From positions 13,730,164 through 13,794,163 of the forward strand of contig JARWKL010000005.1 in assembly GCA_029961685.1 (NCBI GenBank): a stretch of DNA of 64,000 nt, read 5' to 3'. Position numbers and translations under genes: made by a program. Shown piece after piece: positions 37,801-48,700 of this stretch. How positions within the stretch are numbered: the first letter of the stretch is position 1; every line of letters begins with the position of its first letter. A model generated the notes under the pieces. It saw nothing but the letters and a program-made list of their open reading frames with translations, had not been told where the DNA came from and ran no database searches. The stretch is from Aristolochia californica (taxonomy: Eukaryota > Streptophyta > Magnoliopsida > Piperales > Aristolochiaceae).

Positions 37801-38555
37801 TTTTGTATATGAGATGAAGGGTAAGTGAAAACTCAAGTTTTGATATAAGAAAATAACGTACGCATCTAAAAAGGAAATGCACAATGCACAAAAGTGGAGA
37901 GTGATAATTCCAAAAAGTGTATTAATTTTAAGGGATTTTCAACTCTTTTTTGTTTTTATACATCAGGTTTTGCAATCGTGGGGAAAAGGTGGAGACCTGG
38001 GATTTTTAACTGAGTGTTGACTCCCAATCCATAAGTCATTCCTCACAAAAATATAGCCTGTTATGCATGACAAATCACATTACAATCATCAATGATCGTT
38101 AGGTCCACCGCACGTTCACTTGAGAATTTAATGTTATTCGGTTTAAAAGGTTTGGATCCATAGGTTATTGGAATAGTTAACATGTTTCAAGCATGTGTAT
38201 CCATTTTTAAAACATGTGTAGAAAAATCTCTTTCAAATAAAATCCTAAGCAACTAGGGTTGAACTAGTGGAATTTCCCAAACTTGGATAAAAAAACTGTT
38301 GTTTTCATTTGTGGTGTGTGAATAAATTATCTTTTCTTACATTTGTTATTGATTTAAATATTTTCCATACGTAAACTCCAAAATTTTTATTTTGTAGTGA
38401 TCTATTTCCCTTTTATCTCTTTTTTTGTTTACGAGATGATGGGAAAGTGAAAACTTAGGTTTTTATTTAAGAAAAAGAACTAAACATCTAAAATTGAAAT
38501 GCACAATGCACAAATGTAGAGAGTGATAATTAATAAAAGTGTATGTAATTTTTAG
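31868..38555 (+). repeat. Satellite units 49-58: HOR order W, X, C, P, Q, Q, Q, H, R, S
   Basis: Unit starts are 31868, 32543, 33202, 33883, 34546, 35221, 35900, 36578, 37257 and 37933. This is the most complete stretch of the HOR: W (GGGGTATTTTTAACGG), X, C (GGAAGTTCCCAGACATGG), P (GATTGATCATTCC end), three consecutive Q units (CCTTCCGCAC or CCTCCGCACG), H (ATAGCACCGCACG), R (CAATAGTCGG) and S (GGAGACCTGGG). Q occurs once in the earlier copies at 18.1 and 25.2 kb, so the three copies here look like a local expansion of one monomer type. Unit 58 has a deletion of about 53 bp. Confidence 0.78.
37933..38555 (+). repeat. Unit 58, deleted S-type monomer (623 bp, ~53 bp missing)
   Basis: GATCGTTAGGTCC at 38094-38106 runs into ACCGCACGTTCACTTG. 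The CAGCTTTTTGTAAATGGG, ATAATGGCTTG and TTTGACTCGG segments are missing. TCC at 38104-38106 could be shared by both edges. This is the only one of the large deletions that leaves the central and 3' parts of the monomer intact. Confidence 0.8.
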
Positions 38556-41500
38556 GGATTGTAAATACTTTTTAGTTTTTATATATTAGGTTTTGTAATC
38601 ATAGGGAAAAGGGGGAGGCGGGGTATATTTAGCTGAGTGTTGACTCCCAATCCATAAGTCATTCCATACAAAAATATAACCCGTTACGCATCATAAATCA
38701 CTTTATAATCAGCTATGATCGTTAGGTCCGGTTTTTGTAAATGGGCAAAATAATGGCTTGTTTGACTCGGGTAAATATCCCACTGCACGTTCTCTTGTGA
38801 ATTTAAAGTAATTCTCTTTTAAAGGTTTGGATCCTTAGGTCATTTGCATCTTTAACATGTTTCAAGCTAGGATACCAATTTTTTAAAACATGTGTAGAAA
38901 AATCTCTTTCTTATAAAATTCCAAGCATTTAGGGTTGAACTAGTGGAATTTCCCAAACTTGGATAACAAAACTTTTGTGTTCATTTGTAGTGTGTGAATA
39001 AATTTTCTTTTCTTATATTTGTTATTGCCTTAAATTTTTTCCATAGGTAAATTCTAAAATTTTCATTTTATTGTGATATATTTGCCTTTTATCTCTTTTT
39101 TTGTTTACGAGATGAAGGGAAAGTGAAAACTCAAGTTTTGATTTAAGAAAAAAATAGTACACATCTAAAATGGAAATGCACAATGCACAAATGTAGAGAG
39201 TGATAATTCCATAAAATTTATGTAATTTTTAGAGATTGTAAACTCTTTTTAATTTTTATATATATCAGGTTTTGAAATCGTCGGGAAAAGAGGGAGGCGA
39301 GGGATTTTTAACTAAGTGTTGACTCCCAATCTGTAAGTCATTTCTACCAAATATATAGCCCGTTACACATGATAAATCACTTTACAATTATCTAAGATCG
39401 TTAGGTCAGCTTTTTGTAAATGGGCACAATAATGGCTTGTTTGACTCAGGTTAGTATCCCACCGCATGTTCACTTGAGAATTTAATGTTATTCTCTTTAA
39501 AAGGTTTGGATCCATAGGTCATTTGAATCTTTAACAAGTTCAAGAATGTATATCCATTTTTTAAAATATATGTAGAAATATCTCTTTCTTATAAAATTCC
39601 AAGCTATAAGGGTTGAACTAGTGGAATTTCCCCAACTTCGATAACAAATCTTTTGTTTTTATTTTTTGTGTGTGAATAAATTTTCTTTACTTACATTTGT
39701 TATTGATTTAAATGTTTTCCATACGTAAACTCTAAAATTTTCATTTTATTGTGATCTATTTGCCTTTTATCACTTTATTTGTTGACGAGATGAAGGGAAA
39801 GTGAGAACTCATGTTTTGATTGAAGAAAAAAATTACACATCTAAAATGGAAATACACCATGCACAAATGTAGAGAGTGATAATTCCAAAGAGTGTCTATA
39901 ATTCTTAGAGATTGTAAGCTCTTTTTAGTTTTTATATATCAGGTTTTGCAATCGTAGGGAAAAGGGGGAGGCGGGGGATTTTTAACTGAGTCTTGACTCC
40001 CAATCCATAAAACATTCCTTACAAAAATATAGCTAGTTATGCATGGTAAATCACTTTACAATCATCTATTATCGTTAGGTCAGCTTTTGGTAAATGGGCA
40101 AAATAATGGCTTGTTTGACTAGGGTAAATATCCCACCGCTCGTTCACTTGAAAATTTAATGTTATTTTCTTTAAAAGGTTTGGATCCATAGGTCATTTGC
40201 ATATTTAACATGTTTCAAGCGTGCATATGCATTTTTTAAAACATGTGTAGAAAAATCTCTTTCTTTTAAAATTCCAAGCTATTTGGGTTGAACAAGTGGA
40301 ATTTCCCAAATTTGGATAACAAAACTTTTTGAGTTCATTTGGTGTGTGTGAATAAATTTTATTTACTTACATTTTTTATCTGTTTATATTTTTTCCATAC
40401 ATAAATTCTAAAATTTTCAATTTGCTGTGATCTATTTTTCCTTTTATCTCTTTTTTTGTTTAAGAGACGAAGGGAAAGTGAAAGCTCATTATTTGATTAG
40501 AGAAAAAAAAGTACAAATCTAAAATGAAAATTCACAATGCACAAATTTAGAGAGTGATAATTCCAAAAAATTTCTGTAATTTTTAGGGATTGTAAACTCT
40601 TTTAAGTTTTTATATATCGGGTTTTGCTATCGTCGGGAAAAGGGGGAGGCGGGGGATTTTTAACAAAGTGTTGACTCCCAATCCATAAGTTATTCCTTAC
40701 AAAAATATAGCCCATTGAGTATGATAAATCACTTTACAATCATCTATGATTGTTACGTCAGCTTTTTGTAAATGGGCAAAATAATGGCTTGTTTGACTCG
40801 AGTAAATATCCCACCGTACGTTCACATGAGAATTTAATGTTATTCTCATTAAAATATTTGGATCCATAGGTCATTTGCATCTTTATCAAGTTTCAAGCAT
40901 GCATATCCATTTTTTAAAATATGTGTAGAAAAATCTCTTTCTTATCGAATTCCTAGCTATTATCGTTGAACTTGTGGAATTTCCCAAACTTGGATTACAA
41001 AACTTTTGTGTTCATTTGTGGTGTGTAAATAAATTTTCTTTACTTAAATTTGTTACTGCTTTAAAATTTTTCCTTACATAAACTCTAAAATTTTCATTTT
41101 GTTGTGATCTATTTGCCTTTAATCTCTTTTTTTGTTTACGAGATGAAGCGAAAGCGAAAACTGAAGTTTTGATTGAAGAAAAAAAGTACACATCTAAAAT
41201 GGAAATGCACAATTCACAAATGTAGAGAGTGATAATTCAAAAAAGTTTACGTAATTTTTAGTGATTGTAAACTCTTTTTAGTTTTTATATATCAGGTTTT
41301 GCAATTGTCGAGAAAAGGGGAGGCGGGGAAATTTTAACCGAGTATTGATTCCAAATCCTTAAGGCATTCTTTACAAAAATATAGCCCGATACGCTTGAGA
41401 AATCACTTTACAATAATCTATGATCGTTAGGTCAGCTTTTTGTAAATGGGCAAAATAATGGCATTTTTGACTTGGGTAAATATCCCACCGCACGTTCACT

Positions 41501-41906
41501 TGAGAATTTTATGTTATTCTCTTTAAAAGGTTTGGATCCATAAGTCATTTGCCTCTTTAACATGATTCAAGCATGCATATCCATTTTTTAAAACATGTGT
41601 AGAAAAATCTCTTTTTAAGAAAATTCCAAGCAATTAGGGTTGAACTAGTGGAATTTGCCAAACTTGGATACCAAAACTTTTGTGTTCATTTGTGGTGTGT
41701 GAATAAATTTTCTTTACTTAAATTTATTGTTGTGTTAAATATTTTCCATACATAAACTCCTAAACTTTCTCTTTTTTTGTTTACAAGATGAAGGTAAAAT
41801 GAAAACTCATGTTTGATTTAAGAAAAAAAAGTGCACATCTAAAATTGAAATGGGCAATGCACAAATTTAGAGAGAGATAATTCCAAAAAGTGTTTGTAAT
41901 TTTTTG
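38556..41906 (+). repeat. Satellite units 59-63: F/G, N, L, E, D
   Basis: Unit starts are 38556, 39233, 39909, 40587 and 41262. Unit 59 begins as F (ATAACCCGTTACGCATC, TTAGGTCCGG) and ends as G (TTTTATTGTGAT, AATAGTACACATC, TTCCATAAAA), which removes about one monomer. Unit 60 is N, unit 61 L, unit 62 E (CATAAGTTATTCC, TTACGTCAGC) and unit 63 D (AACATGATTCAAGCA). Unit 63 also lacks about 30 bp between AACTTTC and CTCTTTTTTTG near 41770. The succession matches units 18-23 and 46-48. Confidence 0.75.
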
Positions 41907-44900
41907 GGATTGTAAACTCCTTTTAGTTTTTATATATTAGGTTTTACAAAGGTCGGGAAAAGGGGGAGGTGGGGTATTTTTAACAGAGTGTTGACTCCCA
42001 ATCCATAAGTCATTCCTTACAACAATATAGCCCATTACGCCTGATAAATCACTTTCGAATCATCTATGATCGTTAGGTCAACTTTTTGAAAATGGGCAAA
42101 ATAATGGCTTGTTTGAGTCGGGTAAATATCCCACAGCACGTTCTCTTGACAATTTAATGTTATTATCTTTAAAAGGACTGGATCCATAGGTCTTTTTCAT
42201 CATTCACATGTTTCAAGCATGCATATCCATATTGTAGAACATGTGTAGAAAAACCTCTTTCTTATAATATTACAAGCAATTAGGGTTGAACTAGTGGAAT
42301 TTCCGAAACTTGGATAAGAAAACTTTTGTGTTCATTTTTGGTGTGTGAATAAATTTTCTTTACTTACATTTTTAATTATTTTAAATTTTTTCTATGCATA
42401 AACTCTAACATTTTCATTTTGTTGTGATCTATTTTCCTTTTATCTCTTTTTTTTTTTAATACGAGATGAAGGGAAAGTGAAAACTGAAGTTTTGATTTAA
42501 GAAAAAAATGTACACATCTAAAATGGAAATGCACAATGCATAAATGTAGAGATTGATCATTCCAAAAAGTGTCTATAATTTTTAGGGATCTTAAACTATT
42601 TTTAGTTTTTATAAGTCAAGTTTTGGAATCATCGGGAAATGGGGGAGGCGGGAGAATTTTAACTGAGTGTTGACTCCCAATCCATAAGTCATTCCTAAAA
42701 AAAAAAAGTCTGTTATGTATGATAAATCACTTTACAATCATCTATGATCCATAGGTCAGTTTTTGGATCCAAAGGTCATTTGCATCTTTAACATGTTTCA
42801 AGGATGCATATCCATTTTTTAAAACATGTGTTGAAAAATCTCTTTCTAATAAAAACCCAAGAAATTAGGGTTGAACTAGTGGAAGTTCCCAGACATGGAT
42901 AACAAAACTTTTCTGTTCATTTGTGGTGTGTGAATAAATTTTATTTACATCCATTTGTTATTGCTATAAATTTTTTACATACGTAAAATCTAAAATTTTC
43001 CTTTTGTTCTGATCTATTTGCCTTTTATCTCTTTTTTTTCGTATACGAGATGAAGGGAAAGTGACAACTCAAGTATTGATTTAAGAAAAAAACGTACACA
43101 TCTAAAATTGAAATGCACAATGCACAAATGTAGCGAGTGATAATTCCAAAACGTGTCTATAATATTTACGGATTATAAACTCTTTCTAGTTTTTATATAT
43201 CAGGTTTTGTAATAGTCGGGAAAAGGGGGAGGTGGGGGATTTTTAATTGAGTGTTGACTCCCAATCCATAAGTCGTACCTTACAAAACTATAGCTCGTTA
43301 CGCATGATAAATCACTTTACAATCATCTATGATCGTTAGATCTGCTTTTTGTAAATGGGAAATTAATGGCTTATTTGACTCAAGTAAATATCCCACCGCA
43401 CGTTCTCTTGAGAATTTAAAGTTACTCTCATTAAATGGTTTGGATCCATAGGTCATTTGCATCTTTAACATGTTTAAAGCATGCATATCCATTTTTTAAA
43501 ACATGTATCAAAAATCTCTTTCTTATAAAATCCCAAGTTATTAGGGTTGAACTAGTGGAATTTCCAAAACTTGGATAAAAAATCTTAATTTTTCATTTGT
43601 GGTGTGTGAATAAATTTTCTTTACTTACATTTGTTATTGCTTTAAATTTTTTCCATACATAAACTCTAAAATTTCATTTTGTTGTGATCTATTTAGCTTT
43701 TATTGCTTTTTTTTTTGTATATGAGATGAAGGGTAAGTGAAAACTCAAGTTTTGATATAAAAAAAAAACGTAAACATCTAAAATGGAAATGCACAATGCA
43801 CAAAAGTGGAGAGTGATAATTCCAAAAAGTGCCTGTAATTTTTAGGGATTGTAAACTCTTTTTTGTTTTTATGTATCAGGTTTTGCAATGGTCGGGAAAA
43901 GGTCGAGGCAGGGGATTTTTAACTGAGTGTTGACTCCCAATCCATAAGTCATTCCTCACAAAAATATAGCCTATCACACATGATAAATCATTTTACAATC
44001 ATCTATGATCGTTAGGTCAGATTTTCGAAAATAGGCAAAATAATGGCTTGTTTGACTGGAGTAAATATCCCACCACACGTTCACTTGAGAATTTAATGTT
44101 ATTCGGTTTAAAAGGTTTGGATCCATAGGTTATTTGAATATTTAACATGTTTCAAGCATGCATATCCATTTTTTAAAATATGTGTAGAAAAATCTCTTTC
44201 TAATAAAATCCCAAGCTATTAGGGTTGAACTAGTGGAATTTCCAAAACTTGGATAAAAAAACTTTTTTTTTTCATTTGTGGTGTGTGAATAAATATTCTT
44301 TACTTACATTTGCTATTGCTTTAAATTTTTTCCATACGTAAACTCCAAGATTTCATTTTGTAGTGATCAAATCCGTTTTATCTCTTTTTATGTTTACGAA
44401 ATGAAGGGAAAGTGAAAACTCAAGTTTTGATTGAAGAAAATGAAGTACACATCTAAAATGGAAAGGCACAATGCACAAATGTAGAGAGTGATAATTCATA
44501 AAAGTGTCTGTAATTTTTAGGAATTGTACACACTTTTTAGTTTTTATATATCAGGTTTTGCAATCATCGAGAAAAGGGGGAGGTGGGGGATATTTAACTG
44601 AGTGTTGACTCCCAATCGATATGTCATTCCATACTAAAATATAACCCGTTACGCATCATTAATGACTTTACAATCATCTATGATCGTTAGGTCCGCTTTT
44701 TGTAAATGGGCAAAATAATGGCTTATTTGACTCGGGTAAATATCCTACCGCACGTTCTCTTGAGAATTTAAAGTTATTCTCTTTAAAAGGTTTGGATTAT
44801 TAGGTCATTTGAATCTTTAACATGTTTCAAGCATGCATATGCATTTTTTAAAACATGTGTAGAAAAATCTCTTTCTTATAAAATTCCAAGCATTTAGGGT

Positions 44901-45464
44901 TGAACTAGTGGAATTTCCCAAACTTGGATAACAAAACTTTTGTGTACATTTGTGGTGTGTGAATAAATTTTCTTTACTTACATTTGTTATTTCTTTAAAT
45001 TTTTTCAATGCATAAACTCTAAAATTTTCATTTTGTTGTGATCTTTTTTCCTTTTTATCGCTTTTTTTGTTTACGAGATGAAGGGAAAGTGAAAACTCGT
45101 TTGGATTTAAGAAAAAAACGTACACATCTAAAATGAAAATCCACAATACACATATGTAGAGAGTGATAATTCAAAAAAGTGTCTGTAATTTTTAGTGATT
45201 CTAAACTATTTTTAGTTTTTATATATCTGGTTTTGCAATCGTCGGGAAAAGAGGGATGCGAGGGATTTTTAATAGAGTGTTGTCTCCCAATCCATAAGTC
45301 ATTCCTTAAAAAAATATTTCCCATTACAAATGATATATCACATTACGATCATCTATGATCGTTTGGTCAGATTTTTGTAAATGGGAAAAATGATGGCTTG
45401 TTTGACTCAGGTAAATATCCCACCGTACATTTACTTGAGAATTTGATGTTATTCTCTTTAAGAA
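41907..45464 (+). repeat. Satellite units 64-69: W/P, Q/C/H mosaic, R, S, F, G up to the A/B junction
   Basis: Unit starts are 41907, 42586, 43170, 43846, 44520 and 45196. Unit 64 starts W (GGGGTATTTTTAACAG) and switches to P (AGCACGTTCTCTTGAC, TTAATACGAG, GATTGATCATTCC). Unit 65 (584 bp) is a three-part mosaic. Unit 66 is R (TAATAGTCGGG). Unit 67 is S-like (GGATAAAAAA). Unit 68 is F (ATAACCCGTTACGCATC). Unit 69 is G (GTGTTGTCTCCCAA, TTTGGTCAGATTTTTG) until a deletion near 45460, after which the sequence is subfamily B. This is the last HOR-ordered piece of subfamily A. Confidence 0.75.
42586..43169 (+). repeat. Unit 65, deleted three-part mosaic (584 bp, ~92 bp missing)
   Basis: The 5' part matches Q-type unit 53 (GATCCATAGGTCAG, GTTATGTATGAT). 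At 42761-42766 TTTTGG leads into GATCCAAAGGTC, and the next 250 bp are C type (GGAAGTTCCCAGACATGG, CGTAAAATCTAAAATTTTC). From about 43010 the sequence matches the H 3' end (TCGTATACGAG, GTGACAACTCAAG), which leads into R-type unit 66. Confidence 0.78.
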
Positions 45465-45724
45465 AACTTTTCTGGTCATTCGTGGTGTGTGAATAAATTT
45501 TCTTTACTTACATTTGTTACTGCTTTAAATTTTTTCCATACATAAACTCTAAATTTTTCATTTTGTAGTGATCTATTACCCATTTATCTCTTTTTTTGTT
45601 TACGAGATGAAGGGAAAGTGAAAACTCAAGTTTAGATTTAAGAAAAAAGTATACATCTAAATTTGAAATGCACAATGCACAAATGTAGAGAGACATAATT
45701 CCAAAAATTGTCTACAAATTTTAG
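45196..45724 (+). repeat. Unit 69, deleted monomer at the subfamily A/B junction (529 bp, ~147 bp missing)
   Basis: The first 265 bp are G-type subfamily A (GTGTTGTCTCCCAATCC, TTTGGTCAGATTTTTG, CTTGAGAATTTG). At about 45460, ATTCTCTTTA is joined to AGAAAACTTTTCTGGTCATT. The CTTTTCTGGTCATT form is otherwise seen only in B monomers (58.85 and 60.86 kb; 54.15 kb has a variant). The 3' end has the B bases AAGTATACATC and GAGAGACATAATTCC. The BamHI site and the dyad are lost. Confidence 0.82.
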
Positions 45725-48700
45725 CGATTGTAAACTCTCTTTAATTTTAATATATCAAGTTCTGTAATCGTCAGGAGAAGGGGGAGGTGGGGGATTTTTA
45801 ACTGAGTCTTGACTCCCAATCCATAAATCATTCCTTACAAAAATATAGCCCGTTACACAAGATAAATCACTTTACAATCATCTATGATCAATAGGTCAAC
45901 TATTTGTAAATGGCCAAAATAATGGCTTGTTTAACTTGGGTAAGTATCCCACGACACGTTCACTTGGGAATTTAATGTTATTATCTTTTAAAGGTTTGGA
46001 TCCATAGGTCATCTGCATCTTTAACATTTTCAGGCATGCATAGCCATTTTTTAAAACATGTGTAGAAAAATCACTTTCTTACAAAATTCCGAGCTATTAG
46101 AGTTGAACAAGTGGACTTTCTCAAACTTGGATAACAAAACTTTTCTGTTCATTTGTGGTGTGTGAATAAATTTTCTTTACATATATTTGTTTTTTTTTTA
46201 AAATTCTTTCCATACGTAAACTCTAAATTTTTTATTTTGTTGTGATCTATATGCCTTTTACCTTTTTTCTTGTTTACAAGATGAAGGGAAAATGACAAAT
46301 CAAGTTTTGATTTAAGAAATAAGTATACATCTAAAAAGGAAATGCACAATGCACAAATGTAAAGAGAGATAATTCCAAAAAGTGTCTGTAATTTTTAGGG
46401 ATTGTAAACTATTTTTAGTTCTTATATATCAGATTTTACAATCGACGGGACAATGGGGAGGCGGGGGATTTTTAACTGAGTGTTGACCCCCAATCCATTT
46501 GTCATTACATAGAAAAATATAGCCCGTTATGCATGATAAATCACTTTAGAATCATCTATAATCGTTAGGTCAGTTTTTTTGTAAATGGGCAAAATAATGG
46601 CTTGTGTGACTCGGGTAAATATTCCATTGCACCTTCACTTGGGAATTTAATGTTATTCTCTTTAAAAGGTTTGGATCCATAAATCATTTGCATCTTTAAC
46701 GTGTTTCAAGCATGCATATCTATTTTTTCAAACATGTGTAGAAAAATCTCTTTTTCTTATAAATTCCCAATCTATTAGCGTTCAAGAAGTGGAATTTTCC
46801 CAAACATGGAGAGAAAAACTTTTGTGTCTATTTGTGGTGTGTGAAAAAATTTCCTTTACTTAAATTTGTTATTGCTTTAAATTGTTTCCATACATAAACT
46901 CTAAAATTTTAATTTTGTTGTGATCTATTTGGGTTTTATAACTTTTTTTTTACGAGATGAAGGGAAAATGAAAACTCAAGTTTTGATTTAAGAAAAAAGT
47001 ATACATCTAAAATGGAAATGAAAAATGCACAAATTTAGAGAGAGATAAGTACAAAAAGCGTTTGTAATTATTAGGGATTGTAAACTCTTTTTAGTTTTTA
47101 TATATCAGGTTCTGCAAACGCCGGCAAAAGGGGGAGGAGGGAGATTTTTAACTGAGCGTTGACTCCCAATCCTAAAGTCATTCCTTACAAAAATATAGCC
47201 CATTATGTATGATAAATCAGTTTACAATCATCTATGATCGTTAGGTTAGCTTTTCGTAAGTGGGCAAAATAATTGCTTGTCTGACTCGGGTAAATTTCCC
47301 ACCGAACGTTCACTTGGGAATTTAATGTTATTCTCATTAAAAGGTTTGGATCCATAGGTCATTTGGATCTTTAACATGTTTCAAGCATGCATATCCATTT
47401 TTTAAAACATGTGTAGAAAAATCTCTTTGTTATAAAATTTCGAGCTATTAGGGTTGAACTAGTGCAACTTTCCCGAACTTGGATAACAAAAGTTTTGTGT
47501 TCTTTTGTGGTGTGTGAATAAATTTTGTTTACTTCCATTTTTTATTGCTTTAAATTCTTTCCATACATAAACTCAAAAATTTTCATTTTGTAATGATGTA
47601 TTTACCTTTTTTCTATTTTTTTTGTTTACGATATGAAGGGAAAGTGAAACTTCAAGTTTTGATTTTTGAAATAAGTATACATGTAAAATGTAAATGCACA
47701 ATGCACAAATGTAGAGAGAGATAATTCTAAAAAGTGTATGTAATTTTTAGTGATTATAAACAGGTTCTGTAATCGTCGGGAAAACGGTGAGGCAGGGATT
47801 TTTATCTAAGTGTTGACTCCCAATCCTTAACTCATTTCTTAAAAAAATATAGCCCGTTACGCATGATAAACCACTTTACAATCAGCTACGATCGTTAGGT
47901 CAGTTTTTTGAAAATGGGCATAATAATGGCTTGTTTGACTTGGGTACATATTCCACCGCACTTTCTCTTGGGAATTTAATGTTATTCTCTTTAAAAGGTT
48001 TGGATCCATAAGTCATTTGTATCTTTAACATGTTTCAAGCATGCATATCCATTTTTTAAAACATGTTTAGAAAAATCTCTTCCTAAAAAAATGCCAAGCT
48101 ATTCGGGTTGATCTAGTGGAATTTTCGAAGCTTGGATAACAAAACTTTTGTGTTCATTTGTGGTGTGTGAATAAGTTTTATTTACTTAAATTTGTTATTG
48201 CTTTAAATTCTTTGCATACATAAACTCTAAAATTTTCATTTTGTTGTGATATTTTTGCCTTTTATATCTTTTTTTGTTTACGAGATGAAGAGAAAGTGAA
48301 AACTCAAGTTTTGATTTATTAAACAAGTATAAATCTAAAATTGAAATGAACAATGCAGAAATGTAGAGAAGGATAATTCCAAAAAGTTTCTATATTTTTT
48401 AGGGATTGTAAACTCTTTTTACTTTTTATATATCGTCGGGAAATGGGGGAGGCGAGGGATTTTTAACTGAGTGTTGACTCTCAATCCATAAGTCATTCCT
48501 AACAATAATATAGCCCATTACGGATGATAAATCACTTTACAATCATCTATGAAAGTTAGGTCAGCTTTTTGTAAATGAGCAAAATAATGGCTTGTTTGAC
48601 TCGGGTAAATTTCCCACTGCACATTCATATGGCGATTTAATGTAATTCTCGTTAAAAGGATTGGATCCATAGGTCATTTGAATATTTAACATGTTTCAAA

